From NCBI RefSeq assembly GCF_009801115.1, contig NZ_VTOL01000001.1:813048-877047 (forward strand): a stretch of 64,000 bases of DNA, in the 5' to 3' direction. The notes beneath the pieces were generated by a model. The model did not search any database, was not told where the DNA came from, and saw only the letters and a list, made by a program, of their open reading frames with translations. Numbering within the stretch: the stretch's first letter is position 1; every line of letters starts with the position of its first letter. Source of the DNA: Dyadobacter sp. 3J3 (GTDB lineage: Bacteria > Bacteroidota > Bacteroidia > Cytophagales > Spirosomataceae). The translations under genes were made by a program, and so were the position numbers. This document shows, piece by piece, positions 44,007-52,898 of the stretch.

Positions 44007-44957
44007 ATGAATATAGTTTTTACCGTTTGCAACAGAACTCAGTTACCCAATGCTCTGGCCTTGGGCGTATCGGTGTTGCGCCACCATCCTGATTATTTAT
44101 TTTACATTGGCTGGGCGGATACAACACCGCTATCCAACCTACCCAAAAACATAAAAACGATTTCGGCAGAAAAACTTGAAATTCAGGAATGGGGAGAAAT
44201 GTGTGCGCGGTATTACGATTTTGAACTGGTCGCAGCTTCGCGTCCCTGGTTTGCAAAAGGCATTTTAAAAGCAAATCCTGCTTGCAGTTCGCTGACTTTT
44301 TTGTCCCCGACAACCCTACTTTATGACTCGATGCAGGAAATCAATGATCCTGCCGCCGATCTGTTTTTAACACCCAACATTACCAAACCACTAGCCGCCT
44401 CAAAATATCTGGATGACAAAAGAATTTTGAATATTGGTATGTTTCATTCCGGAAGCTGGACTATAAAACCTAATCCGGTTACGATCAAAATGCTCGACTG
44501 GTGGGCTCATCGCACGATTGACAGAGCAAAATTTGACCTTTGCAATGGTATGTGTATGGATCAGCTCTGGCTAAATTTTGCACCGGTTTGGGTAGCAAAA
44601 AACACAAAAATCAGCCATCCCGGTTGGCACTACGGATTGCATAGCATTTTGAATAAAGCTTTAACAGAGAAAAACGGAAACTATTCCGTTGACAACGAAA
44701 AGCTCATTTCGGCAGATTTTGCTGGACTTATGCACTTTGATCCGGTTTGGTCGGATCATGTAATGCTTGTAGATCAAAGTCCGGTATTTAAAAAGTTATT
44801 TAAACAATATTCAGAAACCGTTAAGACTTTTGACAAAGTATTCACGGAAAAAGAGCCTGGTTACGGAATGATTCCTGAAATAAGCGATCAAAGATTGCTT
44901 CGGAAAAATTTGACCGGCAAATTAAAAGCTATCACAAAATTCATTGATCAGTTTTAA
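44007..44957 (+). CDS. GT8-like protein lacking the DXD motif
   Basis: This 316-residue paralogue of the gene at 42247 has the same opening (MNIVFTVCNRTQLPNALALG), the same core order (ILNIGMFHSG, WWAHRTIDRAKFDLCNGM, MDQLWLNFAPVW, HPGWHYG) and similar length. At the DXD position it reads S100-P-T102 in LTFLSPTTLLYD, so both metal-binding acids are lost. It may be catalytically inactive and act as a partner or regulator, or use a different metal-independent mechanism. The frame is intact with no stop or frameshift, which argues against a decaying copy. Confidence 0.82.
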   Translation: MNIVFTVCNRTQLPNALALGVSVLRHHPDYLFYIGWADTTPLSNLPKNIKTISAEKLEIQEWGEMCARYYDFELVAASRPWFAKGILKANPACSSLTFLSPTTLLYDSMQEINDPAADLFLTPNITKPLAASKYLDDKRILNIGMFHSGSWTIKPNPVTIKMLDWWAHRTIDRAKFDLCNGMCMDQLWLNFAPVWVAKNTKISHPGWHYGLHSILNKALTEKNGNYSVDNEKLISADFAGLMHFDPVWSDHVMLVDQSPVFKKLFKQYSETVKTFDKVFTEKEPGYGMIPEISDQRLLRKNLTGKLKAITKFIDQF

Positions 44958-44981
44958 GATCAATAAACAGGAATAAAAAGC

Positions 44982-45866
44982 ATGAAGCCTCTTCAGGAAA
45001 GTACAACCGAACTTCGCAATTTTGTAGACTCACTAAAAGTGAAAACTTTCAGTGCTGAAGAAAAGTCGCGTTTTCCAAAACTTACCATCATTACCCCGTC
45101 ATACAACCAGGCAGATTTCCTGGAACGCACCATTTTGAGCGTTTTAAATCAAAATTATCCAAATCTGGAATATATCATTATCGACGGCGGCTCAACCGAC
45201 AAAAGCGTTGAGGTTATAAAAAAATACGAATCTTACCTGACTTACTGGGTTTCTGAAAAAGACCGGGGACAAGTTCACGCCATTAACAAAGCACTGGAAA
45301 AAGCCACAGGTGAATGGATAAGTTTCCAAAATTCGGATGATGTATATTTTGCCGGAACCTTTGCGCGTTTTGGTAAAGCAGCATCGGAACAACCGGCAGA
45401 TATTTTGTATGGCGATTTATTTATGATCACCACGGATGACGAAGTGACGGAAATATTAAAAACAACGTCTTACAGTTTAACCTGTCAGATCCTGGAAGGA
45501 ATGCAGATTCATAACCAGTCATTATTTTTCAAAAAATCACTGGTCGAAAAGTTTGGGAAATTTGATGAATCGTATCGTTTTGCATTTGATTATGAATTTA
45601 TCACCCGTTACACGATGCATGATACCACACGGATCAGGAAAGTGGAAGGATTGGGCGGAGCACTTCGCGTACATGCAGATGCGAAGTCATCTACCATTGC
45701 ATCCGTTGGCTCGGAAGAACATTTGAAGATACAACAATTGTACAATTCTGCGTTAACATTCCCGGCTCTGAACAAAATCAGGTATCTTTGGTGCAAGGTT
45801 AGAAAAATAGCCTATTTTACTTTTCGATTTGATTTCAAATACATACGTTTCAGGCTATCAAGATGA
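44982..45866 (+). CDS. GT2 glycosyltransferase
   Basis: The 294-residue GT-A enzyme has PKLTIITPSYNQADFLERTI at the nucleotide-binding start, YIIIDGGSTDKSVEV, EKDRGQVHAINKALEKATGE and the DXD-type acid motif in FQNSDDVYFAGTF. No membrane helix. It should transfer one sugar in assembly of the repeat unit. Its TGA overlaps the ATG of the next membrane-protein gene (ATGA). Confidence 0.94.
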   Translation: MKPLQESTTELRNFVDSLKVKTFSAEEKSRFPKLTIITPSYNQADFLERTILSVLNQNYPNLEYIIIDGGSTDKSVEVIKKYESYLTYWVSEKDRGQVHAINKALEKATGEWISFQNSDDVYFAGTFARFGKAASEQPADILYGDLFMITTDDEVTEILKTTSYSLTCQILEGMQIHNQSLFFKKSLVEKFGKFDESYRFAFDYEFITRYTMHDTTRIRKVEGLGGALRVHADAKSSTIASVGSEEHLKIQQLYNSALTFPALNKIRYLWCKVRKIAYFTFRFDFKYIRFRLSR

Positions 45867-47194
45867 ATTTGAGTCTAGGCAATTTATTGAAAAACTTTAA
45901 CTATCTGAGGTATTCCGTGGGTATAGCTATGCTATTCAATGGATTTCCTCTAATATTCTTTTTCCGTGATACTTTGGGAATTGGCCCTGCAAGCAGCACT
46001 TTCACAGCTGTTTTCTTTGCGCTTGCGCTTCTTTTGATGGTTCCGACAAATCTCTTTCTCAGATTTTACCATCCCAATCCGGTTTTGTTCAATCTGGGAG
46101 TTGGTTTTTTACTGTTATCGGTATACTATTTTCTTTTTTTCAACAACATGGGAATGGGCGTTACCGATATTGGTAACTATGCCTATATTTTTGCTTTTTT
46201 AATATTACTACTGAGTATTCCCAGCGATGTAAAAGATACGCTTGTACCCGTTCTTTTCTTCTTTTCCTTGTTTTCAAATCTAACGCTTGTGTATTCGCTA
46301 ATGACGGATCCGAGTTGGTCACTTGGTATGCGGGCCGCGGTAAGTTTCTCCAATGAAGGTGCCCAGGCGGGTGGAAACCCCCATATTACCGCTAGGAATG
46401 GTGTAATTTGTCTGCTAACTGCTATGGTTCTGATACCTAAATACAAAAGCATCTTTGCCAAGCTATTCCTATATTTTTCCGTACTGTTTAGTTTGGCAGT
46501 AATTGTACTTTCTCTTGCGAAATCCAGTTATCTGGGTGTTGGTATGATGTTGGGTTTATACATCTTTTATAATTTCAAAGTCACCAAAATATTCTCAGCC
46601 GTTGGAAGCTTCTTCACCTTTAAAAATATATTGCTGGTTTGTCTTGTCATGCTTGGTATAAGTTATTTCCTTAGCCAGTATGGTGGAGTTCTGGATAACC
46701 TCCTCAATTATTGGGATATATTTGAAGGACGGATAATGGATGTAATATTTACATCCTTCGGTGTAAAATTATCTGATACCGCTGATATTGACGCATCAGC
46801 TATGGGTCGTGTAAGTGGTTTTGGAACATTTCTTGATACTATTTATTCATGGGATGTGTTTTTAGGACGTGGCTATAAAAGCGGTTTTCTTGACGTTCCT
46901 ATACTTGAAGCTTGGGTAAATCACGGGATTTTAGGATTTCTTTTTTTCAACGGATTCAACTTTTTTCTTTTCATTTATTCCATTCAGGAAATCAGAAGAA
47001 ATACTACTCCACTCTCAACCTTTCTGGCGTATTTCTTCATTTCACTTATTGTGCTTTTGATTTCCGGCGGACGGCCTTATGATATTTCATACTGGTTTCC
47101 ATATGCTGTGATGATCCGCTTTCTGGGTATTGATTATTTTTACAAGTTATCGCGACAACCAGCCAACGGCACATTAGCCGCTGCCAGTTCCTAA
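45863..47194 (+). CDS. Wzy/WaaL-like polymerase or ligase membrane protein
   Basis: The 443-residue protein has about 11 membrane helices and a long extracytoplasmic loop (~285-335) before the last helices, the layout of O-antigen polymerases and ligases. In the loop, GFGTFLDTIYSWDVFLGRGY followed by EAWVNHGILGFLFFNG resembles the conserved loop of the Wzy_C family. It should polymerise or attach glycan in the periplasm. Its presence in a locus with an ABC exporter is unusual and is discussed in the findings. Confidence 0.82.
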   Translation: MNLSLGNLLKNFNYLRYSVGIAMLFNGFPLIFFFRDTLGIGPASSTFTAVFFALALLLMVPTNLFLRFYHPNPVLFNLGVGFLLLSVYYFLFFNNMGMGVTDIGNYAYIFAFLILLLSIPSDVKDTLVPVLFFFSLFSNLTLVYSLMTDPSWSLGMRAAVSFSNEGAQAGGNPHITARNGVICLLTAMVLIPKYKSIFAKLFLYFSVLFSLAVIVLSLAKSSYLGVGMMLGLYIFYNFKVTKIFSAVGSFFTFKNILLVCLVMLGISYFLSQYGGVLDNLLNYWDIFEGRIMDVIFTSFGVKLSDTADIDASAMGRVSGFGTFLDTIYSWDVFLGRGYKSGFLDVPILEAWVNHGILGFLFFNGFNFFLFIYSIQEIRRNTTPLSTFLAYFFISLIVLLISGGRPYDISYWFPYAVMIRFLGIDYFYKLSRQPANGTLAAASS

Positions 47195-47266
47195 TATCAT
47201 CCAATTATCAATTTCGAAATGGCCTCGATCCAGTACAAATTGAGGTTAATGACATTGTATTCATAA

Positions 47267-48319
47267 ATGAGAAACAGAGTAAAACAGTTGGATGGATTAA
47301 GAGGGATTTTTTCCATTCTGGTCATTGCCCATCATCATAATGCATTCAGAGATTCCATTTTTTACAACAATTTTTTCGTAATCAATTCCAGCCTTTTCGT
47401 TGATTTCTTTTTTGTATTAAGTGGATTTGTTATCGCGATGAATTACATCGAAAAAATCCAAACTGGCGAAGATTTCATTACGTTTCTTAAGAAAAGGTTT
47501 GTCCGCCTTTATCCGCTTTTATTTTATACAGAGGTCATTTTTATCATTGCCAATCTTATCGGAGATCAAAGTGCCTTGAAAAATATGACTGATATGAGGC
47601 TGTCTTATTATTTAAGGTCAGGGCTGGATACACTTACTTTTATGGGCTCTACTCCTATTCTCGGTGACTGGATGGGAATTAATTATCCGGCCTGGTCGAT
47701 ATCGTCAGAGATGATTTCTTACGTCGTTTTTGGTTTGATACTCTTATTCATTCCACACAAAAAATATTTAATTTTCCTGCTTGTAAGCTTAATTTGCGTT
47801 GGATTTATCGTTTCAAAAAATGATTATATGCTCGTATATGATTACGGGTTTGTTCGCGGCCTGTTATGTTTCTGTATGGGAATATTCACTTTTGAATTTT
47901 TAAGAAATAGGACTTTTGAACTGACCTATTTTGAAATTCCATTCCTCTTGTTGCTGGTTTCTGCGATGTATTTAACGCATCATTATGAATGGAATCTGAT
48001 CAGACTCATTTTCCCTGTTTTGTTCTCCCTTGGCATTATCATTTTTGCCAGCTCGACTGGTATAGTTACTCAGCTGCTTTCCAGTGCACCGTTTCAATAT
48101 CTTGGCAAGATTTCCTACTCGATTTATCTGAATCACGCGATTGTTCTCATCTTTGTCAACATCTGTATTTTCAGGATTTTAAAATCGGAGCCGACAGAAC
48201 CTATGATTGCATTTTCATTAATTACTTCGATCGCGCTTACCATCATTTATTCGCATTTCACATACGAACTGATAGAAAAACGATTTGGGAAATTCTTAAA
48301 ATCAAAATTTGATTTATAA
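47267..48319 (+). CDS. Acyltransferase-3 family membrane protein (OafA-like)
   Basis: The 350-residue protein has about ten membrane helices and the acyltransferase-3 signature RVKQLDGLRGIFSILVIAHH, with the catalytic His in the IAHHHN segment. FFFVLSGFVIAMNY and the Arg of FLKKRFVRLYP follow. By family it O-acetylates surface sugars using cytosolic acetyl-CoA. It is the last gene of the polysaccharide locus; a 72-bp gap separates it from the polymerase-like gene. Confidence 0.92.
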   Translation: MRNRVKQLDGLRGIFSILVIAHHHNAFRDSIFYNNFFVINSSLFVDFFFVLSGFVIAMNYIEKIQTGEDFITFLKKRFVRLYPLLFYTEVIFIIANLIGDQSALKNMTDMRLSYYLRSGLDTLTFMGSTPILGDWMGINYPAWSISSEMISYVVFGLILLFIPHKKYLIFLLVSLICVGFIVSKNDYMLVYDYGFVRGLLCFCMGIFTFEFLRNRTFELTYFEIPFLLLLVSAMYLTHHYEWNLIRLIFPVLFSLGIIIFASSTGIVTQLLSSAPFQYLGKISYSIYLNHAIVLIFVNICIFRILKSEPTEPMIAFSLITSIALTIIYSHFTYELIEKRFGKFLKSKFDL

Positions 48320-48426
48320 ATACATACAACGGATCATTATTTAAAAATCAATATAAAGTTCAGGTTAACAAGTAAACCATTCGGCTCGGAGATTGGTTAT
48401 GGTGATGTACTTATCCAATGTAAATC

Positions 48427-48723
48427 ATGTCAGCATTTTCGGATTTAATTAACAGCAACAAACCGGTTCTTGTCGACTTTTCAGCCGAATGGTGTGGACC
48501 TTGTAAAATGATGAAACCTATTCTGGAAGAATTAAAAGCAGATTTGGGTGATAAAGCGACGATTGTGAAAGTGGATGTGGACAAAAATCCATCCGCTGCA
48601 AAAGCATATAAAATTCAAGGCGTACCTACCCTGATTGTTTTCAAACACGGCAAAGTCATGTGGCGTCAGTCTGGCGTTGTACAGGCCAGTCAGTTGCAAA
48701 GTATTATCAGTAAATATTTATAG
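48427..48723 (+). CDS. trxA: Thioredoxin
   Basis: The 98-residue thioredoxin has the redox motif WCGPCK (Cys23, Cys26), cis-Pro in GVPTLIVF and a typical terminal helix. There is no signal peptide, so it acts in cytosolic disulfide reduction. It lies after the polysaccharide locus on the same strand and 20 bp ahead of the pentapeptide-repeat gene. Confidence 0.95.
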   Translation: MSAFSDLINSNKPVLVDFSAEWCGPCKMMKPILEELKADLGDKATIVKVDVDKNPSAAKAYKIQGVPTLIVFKHGKVMWRQSGVVQASQLQSIISKYL

Positions 48724-48743
48724 CAATCCTATTTTTTAATTTA

Positions 48744-49307
48744 ATGTTTAATAAAAGAAACGTCGAGTCAATCAGTAATATAGATTTCACAATTCAGGAT
48801 CTTCCGCTGCAAAGCTTTGAACAGTACGAATTTACAAATTGCACATTTTCAAATATTTCGGGTACTGATTTCACCGACTGTTCTTTTATTGAATGTAATA
48901 TGAGTAACGCGGTCATTACAAACTGTAAATTGTTTGATGTTGAATTTGTTGACTGTAAACTGATCGGCGTTAACTTTTCTGATACAAAAGACTTTGGATT
49001 TTCGGTTCGTTTTGAAAAATGCCTGTTGGATTACACCAATTTTGACAATAAAAAACTGAATAAAAGTACCTTCGTAAATTGTAAAATTAACGGTGCCGAT
49101 TTTACCCAGGCCGATCTTTCCAAATCAAAATTTGTGAATTGTGATTTAATGGCTTCCGTTTTTTCTTATACCAATCTGAGTGGTATGGATTTCACAACGA
49201 GCCAAAATTTCACTATTGATCCTGCTACCAATAATGTTAAAAAAGCAAAATTCCTATCTTCCGATCTAGCGGGTCTTTTGACTAAATTTGACATTATAAT
49301 AAAATGA
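48744..49307 (+). CDS. Pentapeptide-repeat protein
   Basis: The 187-residue protein is mostly pentapeptide repeats of A(D/N)LXX type with a strong Cys/Asn flavour (CTFSNISGTDFTDCSFIECN, CKLFDVEFVDCKLIGVNF, NKSTFVNCKINGADFTQADL), forming a right-handed beta helix. Length and repeat layout are like Qnr/McbG-type proteins that mimic DNA and shield gyrase, but many such proteins have no known role. It lies 20 bp after trxA, which suggests a shared transcript. Confidence 0.9.
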   Translation: MFNKRNVESISNIDFTIQDLPLQSFEQYEFTNCTFSNISGTDFTDCSFIECNMSNAVITNCKLFDVEFVDCKLIGVNFSDTKDFGFSVRFEKCLLDYTNFDNKKLNKSTFVNCKINGADFTQADLSKSKFVNCDLMASVFSYTNLSGMDFTTSQNFTIDPATNNVKKAKFLSSDLAGLLTKFDIIIK

Positions 49308-49361
49308 CGATCATCTGGTTTTCGTCATCAGTCCTAAACCTCATAAAAACGCCTTTACCCT

Positions 49362-50471
49362 ATGTCTTCTTACCAGATATTTGCAGAGAAAGTTTATACC
49401 GGTAATTCCATTTTAACCGGACAGCTGATTTCTGTTGAAAATCGTGTGATATCATCCATAACTTCTTCCGGATTTGTCGAAGGAGCACGGAGCGTTCAAA
49501 ATATTTGCGCAGGTCTTTTTGATGCGCATATCAATGGCGGTGAACGTTTTCATTTTACTGAGAAAGCAGATGAAGAAACGATCGATGATATATACCAGGC
49601 CAGCAAAGCCCTAGGAACTGCCTACGTTTTGCCAACACTGATCACTTCTTCTCTTGAAAATATTCTGAAAGGAATTGAAGCCACCAGAAATTATATCCGG
49701 AATAATCCGCGATCAGGTGTTCTCGGAATGCATCTTGAAGGTCCATTTTTAAACCCTATAAAACGGGGTGCCCATCTTACCGAATATGTGAGAAAGCCTT
49801 CTGACACGGAACTTGAAGCCATTATAACGCATGGAAAAGATGTGATCAAACTGATTACGATTGCTCCCGAGATGTTTACGCGTGAGCAAATTGATATGCT
49901 TTTAGCGTCTGGAATCGCGGTTTCGGCAGGACATTCCAATGCAACGTATCAGGAAGCCAGCCAAGCTTTTGATCAGGGAATAAAACTGGTAACGCATTTA
50001 TATAATGCGATGTCGGCCTTTGGTCACCGTCAACCCGGACTTGTTGGCGCAACTTTTGACAATAATTCCGTTTATGCACCAATCATTATTGATGGTGTTC
50101 ACTGCGATTATGCAGCCGCAAGAATTGCGTATAAAGCCAAAAAAGAAAAACTGTTCCTTATCTCGGATGCACTTTTTGTTGGAGAAAAGGTAACAGAATT
50201 CAAGTGGGGCGAATTTGACGCTTATCTGCAAAATGGTCAATATAATAATTCAGAAGGAAATCTTGCAGGTGCTACCATTTCTTTGGCTGATGCCGTTAGA
50301 AATTCTGTTCGTGAAGTTGGAATTCCGTTACAGGAAGCTATTGAAATGGCAACCATTCGCCCGGCAATTGCCGTTGGATTAAACGAAAAAATCGGAAGTC
50401 TGGAGTTAGGTTATCCTGCCGTTTTTACTTCTTTTGATGATTCGTTAGAGAAATTTGAGGTTATAAACTAA
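49362..50471 (+). CDS. nagA: N-acetylglucosamine-6-phosphate deacetylase
   Basis: The 369-residue amidohydrolase has family motifs in order: FDAHINGG near the N-terminus, GMHLEGPFLNPIKRGAH (metal-binding Glu), SAGHSNATY, THLYNAMSAFGHRQPG (substrate-binding His) and LFLISDALFVG with the catalytic Asp. It removes acetate from GlcNAc-6-P, feeding amino-sugar recycling and wall or glycan synthesis. No nagB or transporter gene is adjacent. Confidence 0.94.
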   Translation: MSSYQIFAEKVYTGNSILTGQLISVENRVISSITSSGFVEGARSVQNICAGLFDAHINGGERFHFTEKADEETIDDIYQASKALGTAYVLPTLITSSLENILKGIEATRNYIRNNPRSGVLGMHLEGPFLNPIKRGAHLTEYVRKPSDTELEAIITHGKDVIKLITIAPEMFTREQIDMLLASGIAVSAGHSNATYQEASQAFDQGIKLVTHLYNAMSAFGHRQPGLVGATFDNNSVYAPIIIDGVHCDYAAARIAYKAKKEKLFLISDALFVGEKVTEFKWGEFDAYLQNGQYNNSEGNLAGATISLADAVRNSVREVGIPLQEAIEMATIRPAIAVGLNEKIGSLELGYPAVFTSFDDSLEKFEVIN

Positions 50472-50480
50472 GTTATTCTT

Positions 50481-50506
50481 AACCGCTCCGGTAGCCCGGA
50501 TCGGTT
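50481..50506. terminator. Hairpin between convergent nagA and radical SAM genes
   Basis: Arms aaccgctccgg and ccggatcggtt pair with one mismatch around a 4-base loop, 4 bases before the radical SAM stop codon. It is GC-rich but has no long T-run. Confidence 0.6.
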
Positions 50507-50510
50507 GAAT

Positions 50511-52709
50511 TTACACGACCAGTAATCCTCCGCTTTTCAATTCCTCCCAGACTTTTGAACGCATAAAAGTTTCGAATTCACCTAAACCTTGTGATTCAAA
50601 AGTGTTTTTCAATTTGTCCAATGGGTAAGGATCATGTCTTCCGATAAGCAGTTCCGGCATTAACTCTGTCAGCCATTCGCCCACTGGCACGCTGGTTTCC
50701 AAAGCCCATTCCTGTTTTTTGTTATAAAAAACCAACTCGGCAACTTCCACAATATTTTTTCCTTTTTTCTCTTCAAAAACAGAAAGTGAAGGCAAACTTC
50801 CCATCCAGACAACCATCGCATTGGTTCGCGGAATGGCATCAGGAAACTGGCTTATGCTTTTTTCAATATATTTTGGCGAAATGGACGGTGATGGAATCTT
50901 GAAATTAAACCATTTTGACAAAGGAAAATCGAAACAAACGCCGTGCATATAATTGAACAACGATTTCCGTAAACCTTCCCCAAACAAGTCATGATTTGCT
51001 CCGGAAGGATCATCATGTTCCAGATCATTATTTGCAAATCCTCCAATCTCGGGTCCAATGCGCATCACATCAAATTCTTCTGGATGAAGCCCAACCGGAC
51101 TATGGGCCGTCATGGCAAAACGATGCCAAAAACCCGATTGAACAATTCCCTGATGAAATAATTGACGTACCATTTCCAGAGAATCAATAGTTTCCTGAGC
51201 CGTTTGGGTTGGAAAACCATACATCAAATAGGCATGAACCATAATACCAGCTTGTGTAAAAGCATCCGCTACCCTTGCAACCTGAGCTACGGTTACACCT
51301 TTTTTCATTCGTTCCAAAAGCCGATCTGAGGCAACTTCCAGTCCACCGGAAATGGCAATACATCCGGAAGCTTTTAACAGCAGGCAAAGATCATGGGTGA
51401 AATTCTTTTCAAAACGAATGTTTGTCCACCAAACCACGGTTAACTTACGGCGAATTATTTCCAAAGCGAGATCCCGCAATAAAGCTGGCGGTGCCGCTTC
51501 ATCGACAAAATGGAAACCGTTTTGCTGGGTTTGTTCGATAATTTCCTCAATCCGGTCACAAAGAAGTGCGGCCGTCATGGGTTCATATCGTTTGATATAA
51601 TCCAGAGAAATATCACAAAATGAGCATTTTCCCCAATAACAGCCATGTGCCAAAGTCAGCTTATTCCAGCGACCATCACTCCATAACCGGTGCATTGGAT
51701 TGACTATTTCAATAACCGACAAATAATCATGTAAAGGCAGATCGCTGTAATCTGGCGTTCCGGTATCTCGTTGCGGCACATCGCGTTCCTTTGCACCGTT
51801 GTAATAAATTACTTTGCCGTCAGTCCTGGCGTAAACACGTTTTAATTTTTCTCTTTCACGATGCCCGTCCAGATATTCCAGTAATGACAAAAGCGGTGCT
51901 TCACCATCATCCAGACAAATAAAATCGATGTAATCAAAAACGCGGGGTTCTTTTAATGAGCGTAATTCTGTATTGGCAAAACCACCACCCATCACCACAG
52001 AAATTTGCGGATAATGTTTTTTGATAAATTGTCCGCACTTCATCCCTCCATAAAGATTACCCGGAAAAGGAACAGTAATACAAACAATATCAGGCTTATA
52101 ACTCTGAATTTTTTCATCCAGAATATTCACCAGTAAATTAGTCAGTAAGGTATTTGGCATTTCCAGAGCCTCACACATTTCATCAAAATGGGAAGCTGAA
52201 CGGCCAAGGCGTTCCGCGTAACGGCTAAAACCAAAATGCGGATCGATGGCTTCCTGGATCAAATCGCCAAGATCTTCAAGATATAAAGTGGCCAAATGCC
52301 GCGCTTTATCGTGAATTCCCATAGTCCCGAAGGCCCAGTCCATATCTTCCAGCTGTTGAAAACGATTTGCTTCCGGCAGATAACTTCGGTCACAAATACT
52401 ATGAGCTAATGTGGGATTTCTATTTTTAAGAAAACGGATTACAGGATCAATCGTACTGATATATTCATCCCGGAGCGAATAAATCCGGAAGCTGTTGTCG
52501 GTTAATTCCGTATCAGAATCTTCCAGCAAATTAAATAACTGACGCAGCCCTTTCGAAGAAAAAAGTGCCAGAATTACGTCAATTCCTAAATCCGCCTGAT
52601 GTGATTCCCGTCCTAATGTATTTAAAAACCCTTTCAGGTAAGCTGTGGCCGGATACGGAGTATTTAGCTGCGTAAACGGCGGGGTTATAAATAAGGTTTT
52701 CTTTTTCAA
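50511..52709 (-). CDS. B12-binding radical SAM protein
   Basis: The protein is 732 residues from the TTG start used here. A long N-terminal part is followed by a cobalamin-binding-like domain (IVCITVPFPGNLYGGMKCGQ, then VVMGGGFANTELRSL). The radical SAM core has the cluster motif HGCYWGKCSFCDIS, with spacing CX4CX2C (Cys357, Cys362, Cys365) in place of CX3CX2C. GGLEVASDRLLERMKKGVT and AYLMYGFPTQT fit the SAM-binding barrel. Substrate unknown. The start is set by context: a longer frame to a TTG at 52772 would contain a TAnnTTTG promoter element, and the TTG here gives the natural MKKKTLFITPP strand. Confidence in the start is moderate. Confidence 0.88.
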   Translation of the reverse strand: MKKKTLFITPPFTQLNTPYPATAYLKGFLNTLGRESHQADLGIDVILALFSSKGLRQLFNLLEDSDTELTDNSFRIYSLRDEYISTIDPVIRFLKNRNPTLAHSICDRSYLPEANRFQQLEDMDWAFGTMGIHDKARHLATLYLEDLGDLIQEAIDPHFGFSRYAERLGRSASHFDEMCEALEMPNTLLTNLLVNILDEKIQSYKPDIVCITVPFPGNLYGGMKCGQFIKKHYPQISVVMGGGFANTELRSLKEPRVFDYIDFICLDDGEAPLLSLLEYLDGHREREKLKRVYARTDGKVIYYNGAKERDVPQRDTGTPDYSDLPLHDYLSVIEIVNPMHRLWSDGRWNKLTLAHGCYWGKCSFCDISLDYIKRYEPMTAALLCDRIEEIIEQTQQNGFHFVDEAAPPALLRDLALEIIRRKLTVVWWTNIRFEKNFTHDLCLLLKASGCIAISGGLEVASDRLLERMKKGVTVAQVARVADAFTQAGIMVHAYLMYGFPTQTAQETIDSLEMVRQLFHQGIVQSGFWHRFAMTAHSPVGLHPEEFDVMRIGPEIGGFANNDLEHDDPSGANHDLFGEGLRKSLFNYMHGVCFDFPLSKWFNFKIPSPSISPKYIEKSISQFPDAIPRTNAMVVWMGSLPSLSVFEEKKGKNIVEVAELVFYNKKQEWALETSVPVGEWLTELMPELLIGRHDPYPLDKLKNTFESQGLGEFETFMRSKVWEELKSGGLLVV

Positions 52710-52737
52710 AGCACTACGTATCTCAATTTTCACAGTA

Positions 52738-52745
52738 CAAAGGTA
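52738..52745 (-). promoter_or_regulatory. Candidate -7 promoter element of the radical SAM gene
   Basis: On the minus strand it reads TACCTTTG, an exact TAnnTTTG match, with a T-rich TTTTTTG about 24 bases upstream. It lies 28 bases before the TTG start at 52709 and within the longer alternative coding frame. Confidence 0.5.
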
Positions 52746-52898
52746 CGGTAAGTTTTGGAGGGATTTAAGCAAAAAAATGAGGGATCGACATCCAAATAAA
52801 CTGATTATTCACATTATCATAACATTGCTTTATAGCCTGATATTAAACATAAAAAGTACTATTACAGCTTCTACTATTTTACTAAATGCAAATTGCCC

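Noticed and set aside
44007..44957. Calling the DXD-less GT8-like gene a pseudogene
   Set aside because: The frame is full length with no stop or shift and keeps all other family motifs, so loss of metal ligands alone is not evidence of decay.
45783..45790. tatctttg, an exact TAnnTTTG match
   Set aside because: It is inside the GT2 coding sequence, has no -33 box, and the next gene overlaps the GT2 stop, so coupling explains its expression.
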